64,000 nt of DNA from an uncultured Anaerolineae bacterium. Its GTDB lineage: Bacteria > Chloroflexota > Anaerolineae > J036 > Brachytrichaceae. This document shows positions 33,347 to 42,097 of this stretch, one piece after another; positions within the stretch are counted from its first letter, which is position 1; every line of letters starts with the position of its first letter. The translations under genes were made by a program, and so were the position numbers. The notes under the pieces are model-generated. The model was not told the origin of the DNA, searched no databases, and was given only the letters and a program-made list of their open reading frames with translations. The stretch spans positions 144,920-208,919 of the forward strand of contig CALGMA010000006.1 of assembly GCA_937959265.1 (NCBI GenBank). The letters run 5' to 3'.

Positions 33347-34872
33347 TCCGACTGCTTGATCTCCCGCCAGATCGCGAGCTTTTCGGCTTGGCTCATCACA
33401 CTCAACGACAGCCCACGCTCGTGGACAATCCGCTCCAAGGCGCGGAACCGACGGGCGAACTTCAGGTTGGCCTCGCGCGCTGCAGTCTCGACGTCAATCC
33501 CATAGCCATCGGCCCAGTCGGCAATCGTGAACAGCAGATCGCCGATCTCCTCGGCGCGATGCGCGTCGTCGCGGGCATTGGCCGCTTCCTCTAGCTCCTC
33601 GCGCACCTTGGCCAGCCGGTCGCCGTGGCTGTTCCACCGAAAGCCGGCCTTCTCTGCACGGTGAGCCAATTTCTGCGCCTGGGCTAGGGCAGGCAGCGCC
33701 GGCGCGATGCCATCCAGCGCCGAACCGGTCGCCTCACCCTTGGCCGCCTTCTCCTGGCGCTTGATGGCATTCCAGTTGGCGATAACTTCTTGGGCATCGT
33801 TGACGACCACATGGCCGAACACGTGGGGATGCCGGCGGCGGAGCTTGGCGTCCACCTCGGCGATCACGTCGCACATGCGAAACTCCTCGGCTTCGGTGGC
33901 GATCTGGCACTGCAGCACCACGTTGAGCAGCAAGTCACCCAGCTCTTCTCTGAGCGCTTCCAGGTCGCCGGCGTCAATAGCCGCCAACACCTCGTAGGTC
34001 TCCTCGAGCAGCGTGCTGCGCAGCGACTCGTGCGTCTGTTCGCGATCCCACGGGCAACCCTCCGGCGCACGCAGGTGCGCGATCGTCTCCTGTAATGATT
34101 CGAAGCCGCCCGGCTGCGGCAGCGGCGGCACATAGAGCGACGTCAGATGGTCGAACCGATCAGCGTGGTCGAGCTGCGACAAAGAGACCCGGTGACAGGG
34201 CGCCGGAGTACGCTTCCCGCCGCGGACAACAAAGACAGGATGCTCCGGCGGGTACTGATTCATCAGCGTGAGCTTAACGTCGGAGGCGACGGCGCGCGAG
34301 TAGATTTGGGCGATCAGCGCCGGCTTGTCCGGGTTCAAGGGTGGGTGGTGCAGCGTGACGATCTCCAGCGCGTCACAGATCTGCAAGCCGTCTAACGGGT
34401 CGAGCGAGTCGTTTTGGGTTTTGAGTTGCGAGTCTTGAGTTGGCGCAGTCGTGCTGCGATCTAAACTCGAAACGACAAACGCTTCGTTCAAAGCTTCCAG
34501 CGAGGGTTCGATGAAGCTTATCCCGCTGACGATGCGGGTGGGTATGCCAAGTTGCCGGGCGCGCCGAAGGATGAGCCATACACTGGCTTCGCCGACGAGG
34601 GGATGGCCTGGCACAGCATACACCACGTCGCCAGGTGTCGTCTGAGCCGCCGCGATGATCGCCTCGGCGATCTGGGCATACACGTCGTCGAAACTGGTCG
34701 CGCCATCGTAGAGCGCGTCGAAGTCTTGTAGGGCGAGGTGGGCTGGCAGTCCGGCGACGGCAGGATGATGCCGCGTTCGCAAGTAGACGCGCTCGCCCGC
34801 GCTGAGCACATCCCAGGCTTCGCGCGTCAGAAGGTTCGCGCTTCCGGGGCCTAAGCCAAGCAAGATTATCAC
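33343..34872 (-). CDS. mazG: Tetrapyrrole methylase-like domain fused to MazG nucleotide pyrophosphohydrolase (YabN-type)
   Basis: A 509-residue protein with the plan of Bacillus YabN. Residues 1-230 are a TP-methylase-like domain (IILLGLGPGSANLLTREAWDVL, VYAVPGHPLVGEASVW). Residues 250-500 are two MazG units: the first has LEETYEVLAAIDAGDLEALREELGDLLLNVVLQ and the second VREELEEAANARDDAHRAEEIGDLLFTIADWA, each with the ExxE...ExxD metal sites. It hydrolyses NTPs and so clears damaged nucleotides. Between residues 135 and 165 the methylase part carries TTAPTQDSQLKTQNDSLDP, encoded by a low-complexity tract (34406-34443) like the intergenic repeats here. The start is GTG at 34872. Confidence 0.92.
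   Translation of the reverse strand: MIILLGLGPGSANLLTREAWDVLSAGERVYLRTRHHPAVAGLPAHLALQDFDALYDGATSFDDVYAQIAEAIIAAAQTTPGDVVYAVPGHPLVGEASVWLILRRARQLGIPTRIVSGISFIEPSLEALNEAFVVSSLDRSTTAPTQDSQLKTQNDSLDPLDGLQICDALEIVTLHHPPLNPDKPALIAQIYSRAVASDVKLTLMNQYPPEHPVFVVRGGKRTPAPCHRVSLSQLDHADRFDHLTSLYVPPLPQPGGFESLQETIAHLRAPEGCPWDREQTHESLRSTLLEETYEVLAAIDAGDLEALREELGDLLLNVVLQCQIATEAEEFRMCDVIAEVDAKLRRRHPHVFGHVVVNDAQEVIANWNAIKRQEKAAKGEATGSALDGIAPALPALAQAQKLAHRAEKAGFRWNSHGDRLAKVREELEEAANARDDAHRAEEIGDLLFTIADWADGYGIDVETAAREANLKFARRFRALERIVHERGLSLSVMSQAEKLAIWREIKQSE
34406..34443. repeat. Low-complexity tract inside mazG
   Basis: The tract is built of GAGTCG, TTTTGGGTTTTGAGTTG and CGAGTCTTGAGTTG words and is far less GC-rich than the gene around it. 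It adds about a dozen residues to a loop and resembles AACTC/AAACCC-type intergenic repeats; it probably entered the gene in frame. Confidence 0.55.
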
Positions 34873-34904
34873 GATGTTCTCACCAAACTCTAAACCAATT
34901 TAGC

Positions 34905-34932
34905 TTGTTCCGATTTGGGGCAATACTACAAT
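34905..34932 (+). promoter_or_regulatory. Sigma70-type promoter of the FtsH-like gene
   Basis: TTGTTC (34905-34910), 16-nt spacer, TACAAT (34927-34932). A leader of about 30 nt follows with AAGGAG at 34958-34963, seven nt before the ATG at 34971. Here the start is of the classical, ribosome-site type. Confidence 0.55.
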
Positions 34933-34970
34933 CAGTAGGCCTTAATTTGAAGAGTATAAGGAGTTCGTTC

Positions 34971-37070
34971 ATGGCGAGCCTTCCCGGCCCATTGAGTTTG
35001 TCCGATCCCAAACCTAAAAAGCAAAAGAAGAAGATCGACATTCCATATAACCGCTGGCCGAACCGCATTCGCCGGGCGATCCGTAGCTTCATCAAAATCT
35101 TCATCCTGGTCAGCCTGGGCATCACGATCTACATGCTGGCCACGATTGATGACGTGTCGCTGAACATGTTTTTCAGCGCCGTCGGCCTGGTCGTGGATCT
35201 GTCCTTGCGCATCGTGGCCGTGCTGCTGAGCATCGTGTTGCAGTTCGGCTTGCTGTTCTGGTTCCTCTCGCGTCCACAGGTCGAAATCATCCGCCCCGGC
35301 GATGACACGACCGTGACGTTCGATGATTACTGGGGCCAGCCGCAGCTCGTCAAGTTGGTTAAGCAGTGGATGAGCCTGCTGCGCGACCGCAAGGAGTTCG
35401 AGAAGATGGGCGGCAAGTATATCAGCGGCTTGCTGCTCTACGGCCCGCCCGGCACCGGCAAAACGATGCTGGCCAAGGCCATCGCCGGCGAATCTGGCAT
35501 GGCTTTCATCAGCGCACAGGGCACTAGCTTCCAGGGCATGTTCTGGGGCATGGACATTCTGAAGGTGCTGCGTTTCTGCAAATGGGCGCGTGATCTGGCC
35601 AAGAAGTATGGCGCATGTGTGGCCTACATCGACGAGATCGACGCCGTCGGGATGAATCGTGGCGGCGTGCGCGGCGGCGGACCGGTCATGGGTTCGTTCA
35701 CCGGCATGGGACTAGGCATGTTCGCCCTGTCCACCTTGCTCAGCCAGATGGACGGTATGAACCAGCCCTCGCGCAGCGAAAAGTTCTGGCGCCGCGTCTA
35801 TCGTACCTTCGGCCGGCAATATAAGCCGAAGCGCAACTGGCACGTGATGTGGATGGGCAGCACCAACCGCCCCGACGTACTCGACCCGGCGCTCACCCGC
35901 TCCGGCCGGCTGGACACCAAGATCGCCGTAGAAGCGCCAGATCGCGCCAGCCGCCGCCTGATCATCCAGGGCTACTTGAGCAAGATCCAGCACGATGACA
36001 CAGTGGACGTCGAGGCGATCGTAGCCGATACGGCCGGCATGACCCCTGCCGACATCTCCGGCGCCATTACCAAAGACGCCGTACGACTGGCGTTCTTCGA
36101 CGGTCGCAAGAAGGTAAGCCAGAGGGACATTGACAAGGCCTTCATGGAGCAGACCATCGGCATCGAGACGCCGGTAGAAGAGATGGACGAATCACAGCGT
36201 CGCGTGCTGGCCTATCACGAAGCCGGCCATGCCGTGGCGCAGTACTACGTCATGCCGGATCAGAAGATCGTGCGCGCCACCATCGTGCGTCTTTCCACGG
36301 GCGCTCAGGGCCACGTCATGCCTGTGGATACGATTGATCAGCACATCGAGCCAGTGATGCGTTATGCTTACGACATCATCGTGTCGTTGGCCGGTCGCGC
36401 CGCCGAGAAGATCCTGACCGGCGAGATATTCGCTTCCACCGGCGGCGACTACCGCAACGTGCAGATAAACCTGTGGAAGCTGGCCGTGTATGGTTACTTC
36501 GGCCCGCGCATGGCGATGCGCTTCGGGTCGTTCGGCGCCGACAACATGGCCTCGGCTATGGCGCAGGATGATGTGCTGGAGAAATATTGGCTGCAGATGG
36601 AGCAAGTGACCGAGAAGCTGCTCCGCCGGCACTGGAAGGAAGTGACCGCGCTCGCCGAAGAACTCCTCGCCAGGAACACTCTGAACGGCAAGGAAGTCGT
36701 CGAGATCATCGAGGCTAACCAGAGCCTGGAAGCTTTCAAGGAAGAGGAGATCATCCCGCGCACGTTGGCCGCGATTCGCGCCCAGACGCTGGCTGAATTG
36801 CGCAATGGCAAGAGCGGCGGCCAGTTGTTGAACGAGCCGATTCCTTCGGCTGTCGAAGCAAACGGGACGAATAGCCCCGTCGCCGAAGACGAGCCAGTGG
36901 TGATCATTAACGGCGCGTCGAACGGCAACGCATCGCATCAGCCGACGTCCGTGACCGTCGGCTCGGACGCCAGCGAAGGGCCGACGTTAATCAGCAGTGG
37001 CATCGGCGATTTCACTCCCGAGATCGTCCAGGGTCAGGATCAGCAGCCGCCCCAACCCGATCAGAAGTGA
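34971..37070 (+). CDS. FtsH-like AAA+ membrane metalloprotease
   Basis: A 699-residue ATP-dependent protease. Two membrane helices (about residues 37-58 and 65-100) come first, with only a few residues between them, so the periplasmic domain of ordinary FtsH is missing. The AAA module has Walker A GPPGTGKTML (from residue 158), Walker B VAYIDEIDAVGMNRGG and the second region STNRPDVLDPALTRSGRLD. The M41 peptidase part has YHEAGHAVAQY (zinc His416, Glu417, His420). The last 90 residues are acidic, Asn/Pro-rich and probably disordered. It diverges from mazG. It may be an i-AAA-like variant; a second ordinary FtsH may exist elsewhere. Confidence 0.92.
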   Translation: MASLPGPLSLSDPKPKKQKKKIDIPYNRWPNRIRRAIRSFIKIFILVSLGITIYMLATIDDVSLNMFFSAVGLVVDLSLRIVAVLLSIVLQFGLLFWFLSRPQVEIIRPGDDTTVTFDDYWGQPQLVKLVKQWMSLLRDRKEFEKMGGKYISGLLLYGPPGTGKTMLAKAIAGESGMAFISAQGTSFQGMFWGMDILKVLRFCKWARDLAKKYGACVAYIDEIDAVGMNRGGVRGGGPVMGSFTGMGLGMFALSTLLSQMDGMNQPSRSEKFWRRVYRTFGRQYKPKRNWHVMWMGSTNRPDVLDPALTRSGRLDTKIAVEAPDRASRRLIIQGYLSKIQHDDTVDVEAIVADTAGMTPADISGAITKDAVRLAFFDGRKKVSQRDIDKAFMEQTIGIETPVEEMDESQRRVLAYHEAGHAVAQYYVMPDQKIVRATIVRLSTGAQGHVMPVDTIDQHIEPVMRYAYDIIVSLAGRAAEKILTGEIFASTGGDYRNVQINLWKLAVYGYFGPRMAMRFGSFGADNMASAMAQDDVLEKYWLQMEQVTEKLLRRHWKEVTALAEELLARNTLNGKEVVEIIEANQSLEAFKEEEIIPRTLAAIRAQTLAELRNGKSGGQLLNEPIPSAVEANGTNSPVAEDEPVVIINGASNGNASHQPTSVTVGSDASEGPTLISSGIGDFTPEIVQGQDQQPPQPDQK

Positions 37071-37116
37071 ACGCTCAAGAGGCGGACCGCTTCGAGCAGT
37101 CTGACCTCCATTCTCC

Positions 37117-38016
37117 GTGCGCGCATTCGTCCTCTCCGGCGGCGGTAACCGCGGGCCGTTGCAGGCCGGCGCCGTCAAGGCCCTGCTGCAACACGGTGTC
37201 GTGCCCGACATGGTCGTCGGCTCCTCCGTGGGCGCGCTGCATGGCGCCTACCTGGCCGCCGAGCCAACGCTCGCCCAGGCCGAGCGCATGATCCAGCTCT
37301 GGTGCAACGCCGGTCGGCGCAAGCTGTTCAGCAGCTCGTCCGCGCGCTCGGTGCTCAAGGCGCTGCGTGGTAGCGATCATCTGGCCGATAACCGACGGAT
37401 CCGCGCTTACATCGAGCAGACGCTACCAAAGCGCGTGCGCACCTTCGGCGACCTGCAGATCCCGCTCTATGTGACCATCTGCCATCTGCGGACGCTCACG
37501 CTCTATCTCTACGGAGACGACCCGAGTGCGCCACTGATCGACGCCGTGCTCACCAGTGCAGCAGTGCCGGGCTTCTTTCCACCCTCGTATTACGAGGGGC
37601 ATGCGTTCGTGGACGGCGGAGTGATTTCCAACCTGCCGGTCCTGGTGGCGCTGGCGCGCGGCGCAACAGAGATCTGGGCGCTCGATCTGGCGTTCGAGGT
37701 AGACGCTGCTGCATCGCTCAAGAACGCCTTCGAAATCGCTGGCTATGCCATCAAACGGCCACTCTACAGCCAGGCACTGCGCGAGCTGGAGATCGCGGTG
37801 CAGACGCCTGGCGTCATCGTGCATCACGTCGCGCTGCCGGCCTACGCAAACCTGCAACTGGGCGATTTCTCGAAGACCGACGCGATGCTGGCCGAAGGCG
37901 AACGCCTGGCACGCACATACCTTGCCCGGCCCCGCCCAAATGAGGTGCACTACCCGCAACGCTATACGGCGCATACCCTGCCGCCCGGCCCACCCGGCGC
38001 CCGCGCGTTCCTCTAG
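37117..38016 (+). CDS. Patatin-like phospholipase (RssA-type)
   Basis: A 299-residue serine lipase of the patatin/NTE family. The oxyanion element is SGGGNRGPLQAGAV, the nucleophile motif GSSVG (Ser37) and the catalytic Asp is in FVDGGVISNLP (Asp166). The Ser-Asp dyad is complete, so it should be an active acyl hydrolase on membrane lipids. The start is a GTG at 37117; no good ribosome site is seen. It lies 46 bp after the FtsH-like gene in the same direction and may be co-transcribed. A palindromic repeat starts 9 bp after its stop. Confidence 0.9.
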   Translation: MRAFVLSGGGNRGPLQAGAVKALLQHGVVPDMVVGSSVGALHGAYLAAEPTLAQAERMIQLWCNAGRRKLFSSSSARSVLKALRGSDHLADNRRIRAYIEQTLPKRVRTFGDLQIPLYVTICHLRTLTLYLYGDDPSAPLIDAVLTSAAVPGFFPPSYYEGHAFVDGGVISNLPVLVALARGATEIWALDLAFEVDAAASLKNAFEIAGYAIKRPLYSQALRELEIAVQTPGVIVHHVALPAYANLQLGDFSKTDAMLAEGERLARTYLARPRPNEVHYPQRYTAHTLPPGPPGARAFL

Positions 38017-38024
38017 CCCATCCC

Positions 38025-38102
38025 GTGGTTAGACAAGGCAATGCTTTCTTTGCCTCAAGCGCTTCACTCCTTCGAGTAGTAAAGGCGTTGCCTTTGCCTA
38101 CC
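38025..38102. repeat. Palindromic intergenic repeat, copy 2
   Basis: The left arm 38025-38048 (core AGACAAGGCAATGC) and right arm 38081-38102 (AAAGGCGTTGCCTTTGCCTACC) are imperfect inverted repeats around a 32-nt loop. They share the AGGCAAAGGCA word with the palindrome at 5052-5082. The remaining gap to 38300 shows no gene that I can support. Confidence 0.55.
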
Positions 38103-38300
38103 CAAAGTGCTCCATATCGCCGCGAAGACAAGCACGAGCCGCCATACAATGGCTTCATAAGCATCCAGGAAGGCGCAACTGGCGGGAAATCGGTTATGCA
38201 CACTCAGGCGCCCGTTCAGAACCGTTTGCGACAGAGGGTCTTTGTTTTTGGCAGCGGCTGCTGCACACGACAGGCGCTTGCGCATCGTCTGTACTGCGCG

Positions 38301-39854
38301 ATGCGCTGGCCGATCTTCCTCATCCTCCTCTGCACGGCCTCACTATGGACGACTGCGGAGGCTCACGCCGGCGGCGTGGTGGGCAGCGGCGCGCCGGCCA
38401 GTTGCACCGAGGCCGCGCTGCGGGCTGCGCTCGCCGGCGGCGGGCTGGTCACCTTCAACTGCGGCCCGAACCCGGTCACCATCACCCTGAGCAGCTCGCT
38501 CACGATCTCCAAAACCACCGAGATTGACGGCGGCGGCCCTGCCCAAGGCGGCAAGGTCACGCTCAGCGGCGGCGGCAGCGTGCGCATCCTCTTCTTCGAC
38601 ATGAGCTACCTCAACAGCGCCGACACGCCCGTGACGCTGACGCTGCGCAACCTCACGCTGGCGAACGGCTACAGCAATCGCGGCGGGGCGCTCCGCGCCG
38701 TCGGCTACAACGCTCGCGTCCACATCCACAACAGCGTGTTCCGCGACAACGACAGTACCGCCGAGAACCGCGAGGGCGGCGGCGGCGCGATCTCGATGCA
38801 CTACGGCGCGTTGCACATCGAGGATAGTTTGTTCGAGCGCAACCGCGGGATCAACGGCGGCGCGATCAACAACCTGCGCTGCCCGATCACCGTGCTGCGC
38901 TCCACCTTCCGCGACAACGACAGCACGCCGGGCAGCAACGCCAGCGTCAACTTCGGCTTCGGCGGCGCCATCTACAACGACGGCGCCAGCCGCCAATCCG
39001 GCGTCGGCAATGAGGGGGTCGGCGGCGAGGTGATCATCCGCGATAGCGTCTTCGTCGGCAACCAGGCGCGCAACCACGGCGGCGCGGTGTACACCTACCT
39101 CTACTACCCCGACCGCTCGACCATCGAGGGCAACTTGTTCATGAGCAACACGGTGTATGCCCGCTACGGCGGCATCAGCGCCAATGGCGGCGCGCTGATG
39201 CACCACAACGGCCCACTCACGCTGCGCAACTCCACCTTCGTCGGCAACCGCTCCGAGCAGAACGGCGGCGCGATCCGCATCGCGCAAAGCACCACCTACA
39301 CCGCCTGGAGCACCGCCACGTTGGTCAACTTGACCATCGCCTACAACCGCGCCGACGCGCTCGCGGCCAACCGGGGCAGCGGCGGCGGGCTGCACATCGA
39401 GGGCGGGCAAGTCACCGCCATCAACCTGACGGTGGCCTACAACCACGCCGACGAGTTCGGCGGCGGGATTTACAACGCCAGCGACTCGCTAGCCAACGCG
39501 CAACTGCGCAACGCGATCATCGCCGACAACCAGCTCGGCGGAGGCCACACTTCCACGCAGTGCTTCGGCGCGCTGAGCGGCAGCCCCAACCTGCAAAGCC
39601 CGAGCGGGGCGGATTGCATCGTCGGCATTGCGCGGGCCAACCCGCTGCTCGCGGCCGGCGTCGCCAACAACGGCGGGCCGCTGCCGACGCTGGCGCTGTT
39701 GCCCGGCAGCCCGGCGATTGACGCCGGCGTGAACTGCCCGCCGCAAGACCAGCGCGGCGTGGGGCGCTTCGGCCCATGCGACCTGGGCGCCTTCGAGTAT
39801 GTGCCCGCTTCTGCGTACCCTCACAAGTCGTTCGCGCCGATTGTGATGCGTTGA
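38301..39854 (+). CDS. Secreted parallel beta-helix protein with choice-of-anchor Q domain
   Basis: A 517-residue exported protein. The signal peptide is MRWPIFLILLCTASLWTTAEAHAG. The body has polymorphic-outer-membrane-protein-like repeats: GGALRAV, GGGAISMHYGALHIEDSLFERNRGINGGAINNL, GGAIYNDG, GGAVYTYLYYPDRSTIEGNLFMSNT and GGGIYNAS, each about 22-30 residues, forming a beta-helix. The end (NNGGPLPTLALLPGSPAIDAG, DQRGVGRFGPCDLGAFEY) is the choice-of-anchor Q signature found in surface proteins. The frame extends further upstream, but that part would precede the signal sequence and lie in a repeat. It may serve in adhesion or as a surface structural protein. Confidence 0.87.
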   Translation: MRWPIFLILLCTASLWTTAEAHAGGVVGSGAPASCTEAALRAALAGGGLVTFNCGPNPVTITLSSSLTISKTTEIDGGGPAQGGKVTLSGGGSVRILFFDMSYLNSADTPVTLTLRNLTLANGYSNRGGALRAVGYNARVHIHNSVFRDNDSTAENREGGGGAISMHYGALHIEDSLFERNRGINGGAINNLRCPITVLRSTFRDNDSTPGSNASVNFGFGGAIYNDGASRQSGVGNEGVGGEVIIRDSVFVGNQARNHGGAVYTYLYYPDRSTIEGNLFMSNTVYARYGGISANGGALMHHNGPLTLRNSTFVGNRSEQNGGAIRIAQSTTYTAWSTATLVNLTIAYNRADALAANRGSGGGLHIEGGQVTAINLTVAYNHADEFGGGIYNASDSLANAQLRNAIIADNQLGGGHTSTQCFGALSGSPNLQSPSGADCIVGIARANPLLAAGVANNGGPLPTLALLPGSPAIDAGVNCPPQDQRGVGRFGPCDLGAFEYVPASAYPHKSFAPIVMR

Positions 39855-39909
39855 GCAACCCAGCGCGCCGCTGCGCGCCTGCTCCACCCTGCTGAGTGTT
39901 CGACCATCC

Positions 39910-39915
39910 TAAAAT
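39910..39915 (+). promoter_or_regulatory. -10-like hexamer before antiporter gene
   Basis: TAAAAT lies 9 nt before the ATG at 39925 with no ribosome site between them. Confidence 0.5.
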
Positions 39916-39924
39916 AGCGCTCTC

Positions 39925-41373
39925 ATGCCCATTGAGCAGCTCTTGCTCATCATCGCCGGCCTGCTGGCCTTGAGCGTGCTGGCCAGCAAGGCGTCGAGCG
40001 TGCTTGGCGTGCCCGCGCTGGTGCTGTTCCTGGCGATCGGCATGTTGGCCGGCTCCGAGGGCGTCGGCGGCATCTATTTCGACGACCCGCAACTGGCGCA
40101 GTCGGTCGGCGTGGTGGCGCTCATCTTCATCTTGTTCTCCGGCGGCCTGGACACAGCCTGGGGCGAAATCAAGCCGGTGCTGAAGCACGGCCTGGCGCTG
40201 GCGACGGTCGGCGTGCTCATCACGGCGCTGGCTGCAGGCCTATTCGCAACGGCCGCGCTGGGCCTTTCGTTGCCGGAAGGGCTGTTGTTCGGCGCGATCA
40301 TCTCGTCCACCGACGCCGCCGCAGTGTTCAGCCTGATGCGCATGCGATCCACGCGACTGGCCGGCAACCTCGAACCGCTGATCGAGCTGGAATCTGGCAG
40401 CAACGACCCGATGGCGGTCTTTCTAACAATCGGCATGATCAGCCTGCTGACGACGCCGGGCGGGAGTGTGCTTAGCTTATTGCCGATGTTCCTATCGCAA
40501 ATGTCGCTCGGCGCGGCGTTCGGGCTGGCGATCGGCTACCTGGGCGTGCGCGTGATGAACCGCATTCGACTGCAGGCGGACGGCCTCTACGTGATCATCA
40601 CAATTGCCATCGTGCTGGTCGCCTACAGCGCCACGGCGCTCGTCGGTGGCAACGGCTTCCTCGCAGTCTACCTGTGCGGCCTGTTCATGGGGAACCAGGA
40701 CTTCATCCACAAGCGCAGCTTGTCGCGCTTTCACGACGGCCTGGCTTGGCTGATGCAGATCGCCATGTTCCTCACCCTCGGCCTGCTAGTGTTCCCCTCG
40801 CGGCTGCTCCCGCTCACCGGTGTGGCCTCGCTCAGCGCAGCCTTCTTGGTCTTTGTGGCGCGGCCGATAGCTGTCTTCCTGTCCCTGTGCTGGGCGCGCC
40901 TGTCATTGCGCGAACTCATTTTGATCTCATGGGTCGGCTTGCGCGGCGCAGCGCCGATCATCCTGGCCACCTTCCCATTGGTGGCCGGTTTGCCGCAAGC
41001 CGGCCTGATTTTCAACCTGGTCTTCTTCGTAGTGCTGACCTCGGTCCTGCTCCAGGGCACCTCGGTGTCGCTGGTGGCGAACTGGCTGGGGCTGAACCTG
41101 CCCACGGAGCGGCGCCCACCGCCGACCATCCGTGTGATAGACGGCTCGCGCGCGCGGACGATTGACATCCGCATCGGCGCGACGTCGCCGGCGGTGGGCA
41201 AACAGATTGTGGATCTGCGCCTGCCACAGGGCGCGCTGATCGTGCTGATCACACGGGACGGCAACCATATCGTGCCGACCGGCAGCACGGTGATCGAAGC
41301 CAACGACACGCTGACGCTGCTGGCGAGCAAGGAAGACACAGAATTGGCGCGCCGACGAATTCTAGAGCGTTGA
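39925..41373 (+). CDS. Potassium/proton antiporter (CPA1 type, CvrA/NhaP2-like)
   Basis: A 482-residue membrane antiporter with about 12-13 helices. The ion-binding region ISSTDAAAVFSLMRMRSTRLAGNLEPLIELESGSNDPMAVFLT has the conserved SSTDAA and NDP motifs of the CPA1 K+/H+ group. The C-terminal 80 residues (RTIDIRIGATSPAVGKQIVDLRLPQGALIVLITRDGNHIVPTGSTVIEANDTLTLLA) form a TrkA_C (RCK_C) regulatory domain, which senses ligand in such transporters. Role: K+ and pH balance. It is monocistronic and ends 8 bp from the convergent ECF gene. Confidence 0.93.
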   Translation: MPIEQLLLIIAGLLALSVLASKASSVLGVPALVLFLAIGMLAGSEGVGGIYFDDPQLAQSVGVVALIFILFSGGLDTAWGEIKPVLKHGLALATVGVLITALAAGLFATAALGLSLPEGLLFGAIISSTDAAAVFSLMRMRSTRLAGNLEPLIELESGSNDPMAVFLTIGMISLLTTPGGSVLSLLPMFLSQMSLGAAFGLAIGYLGVRVMNRIRLQADGLYVIITIAIVLVAYSATALVGGNGFLAVYLCGLFMGNQDFIHKRSLSRFHDGLAWLMQIAMFLTLGLLVFPSRLLPLTGVASLSAAFLVFVARPIAVFLSLCWARLSLRELILISWVGLRGAAPIILATFPLVAGLPQAGLIFNLVFFVVLTSVLLQGTSVSLVANWLGLNLPTERRPPPTIRVIDGSRARTIDIRIGATSPAVGKQIVDLRLPQGALIVLITRDGNHIVPTGSTVIEANDTLTLLASKEDTELARRRILER

Positions 41374-41380
41374 GCACCGT

Positions 41381-42097
41381 TCAGCCCAGCAGCAACCGCG
41401 CCGCGACGCCGCCGGCCAGCAGCGCGAACGAAGCCGCAATCAGCGCGTAGTCGCGCGGCCGCAGATGCAGCGTTTGCAACCAGGTGCGCGGCCCCGTGCC
41501 GAAGGCGCGCAGGTCCATCGCGTTGGCGCGGTCTTCAGCATCCAGCACGGCCCGCACGACGACCGGCACGATCAGGGGCACGAAGCGCCGCCCCACGGTG
41601 AGGATGCTCTTCAAGCTACGGTCGCGCAGCTCCAGCTCGTAGCCGCGCGCCTTTTGCGCATCTATCGTGATCTGGAAGTCACGAATGAGCGTAGGCACAA
41701 AACGCGCGGTCAGGTCAAGGGCGAACGCGAACTTATCGGGGAAGCCCATGCGACGAAAGGTGATGCCCAGGTCAGCCGGGTCGAACGTGAGCACGATCGT
41801 CAGCGACGCCGCAGCCATAGCGACGGCGCGCAGCGCCTGCTGCGCCGCCTCCGCCGGCGAGCGGAACAGCAAATTGAGCGCCGTAATCAACGCGATGAAG
41901 ACCACCGCGCCCAGCCAGATGCGCTTCATCCGTTCCCACGGCACGCGCGCGAAGATCAGCGCGCCGCCGCTGAGGAGCGCCAAGCCGACCAGGGCGCGCC
42001 AATCGTTCACCACCAGCACGGCCGTGGTCAGACACACGTAAAAGGTCACCCGCGCGCGCGGGTCAAAGGATTCAATGCGCATTGCCGTTTTAGCCAT
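41381..42097 (-). CDS. ECF transporter transmembrane (T) component
   Basis: A 238-residue membrane protein of the CbiQ/EcfT family. Two coupling motifs of the A-R-G type are seen: DAQKARGYELELRD and NAMDLRAFGTGPR, which bind the ATPase. About five helices are predicted by eye. The ATG at 42097 overlaps the ATPase stop (ATGGCTAA); an upstream ATG at 42112 is also possible. It works with the fused ATPase upstream and the divergent S component to import a vitamin or metal. Confidence 0.9.
   Translation of the reverse strand: MAKTAMRIESFDPRARVTFYVCLTTAVLVVNDWRALVGLALLSGGALIFARVPWERMKRIWLGAVVFIALITALNLLFRSPAEAAQQALRAVAMAAASLTIVLTFDPADLGITFRRMGFPDKFAFALDLTARFVPTLIRDFQITIDAQKARGYELELRDRSLKSILTVGRRFVPLIVPVVVRAVLDAEDRANAMDLRAFGTGPRTWLQTLHLRPRDYALIAASFALLAGGVAARLLLG

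Noticed and set aside
38025..38300. N-terminal extension of the beta-helix surface protein to 38025
   Set aside because: The extension passes through a palindromic repeat and would bury the signal peptide that begins at 38301.
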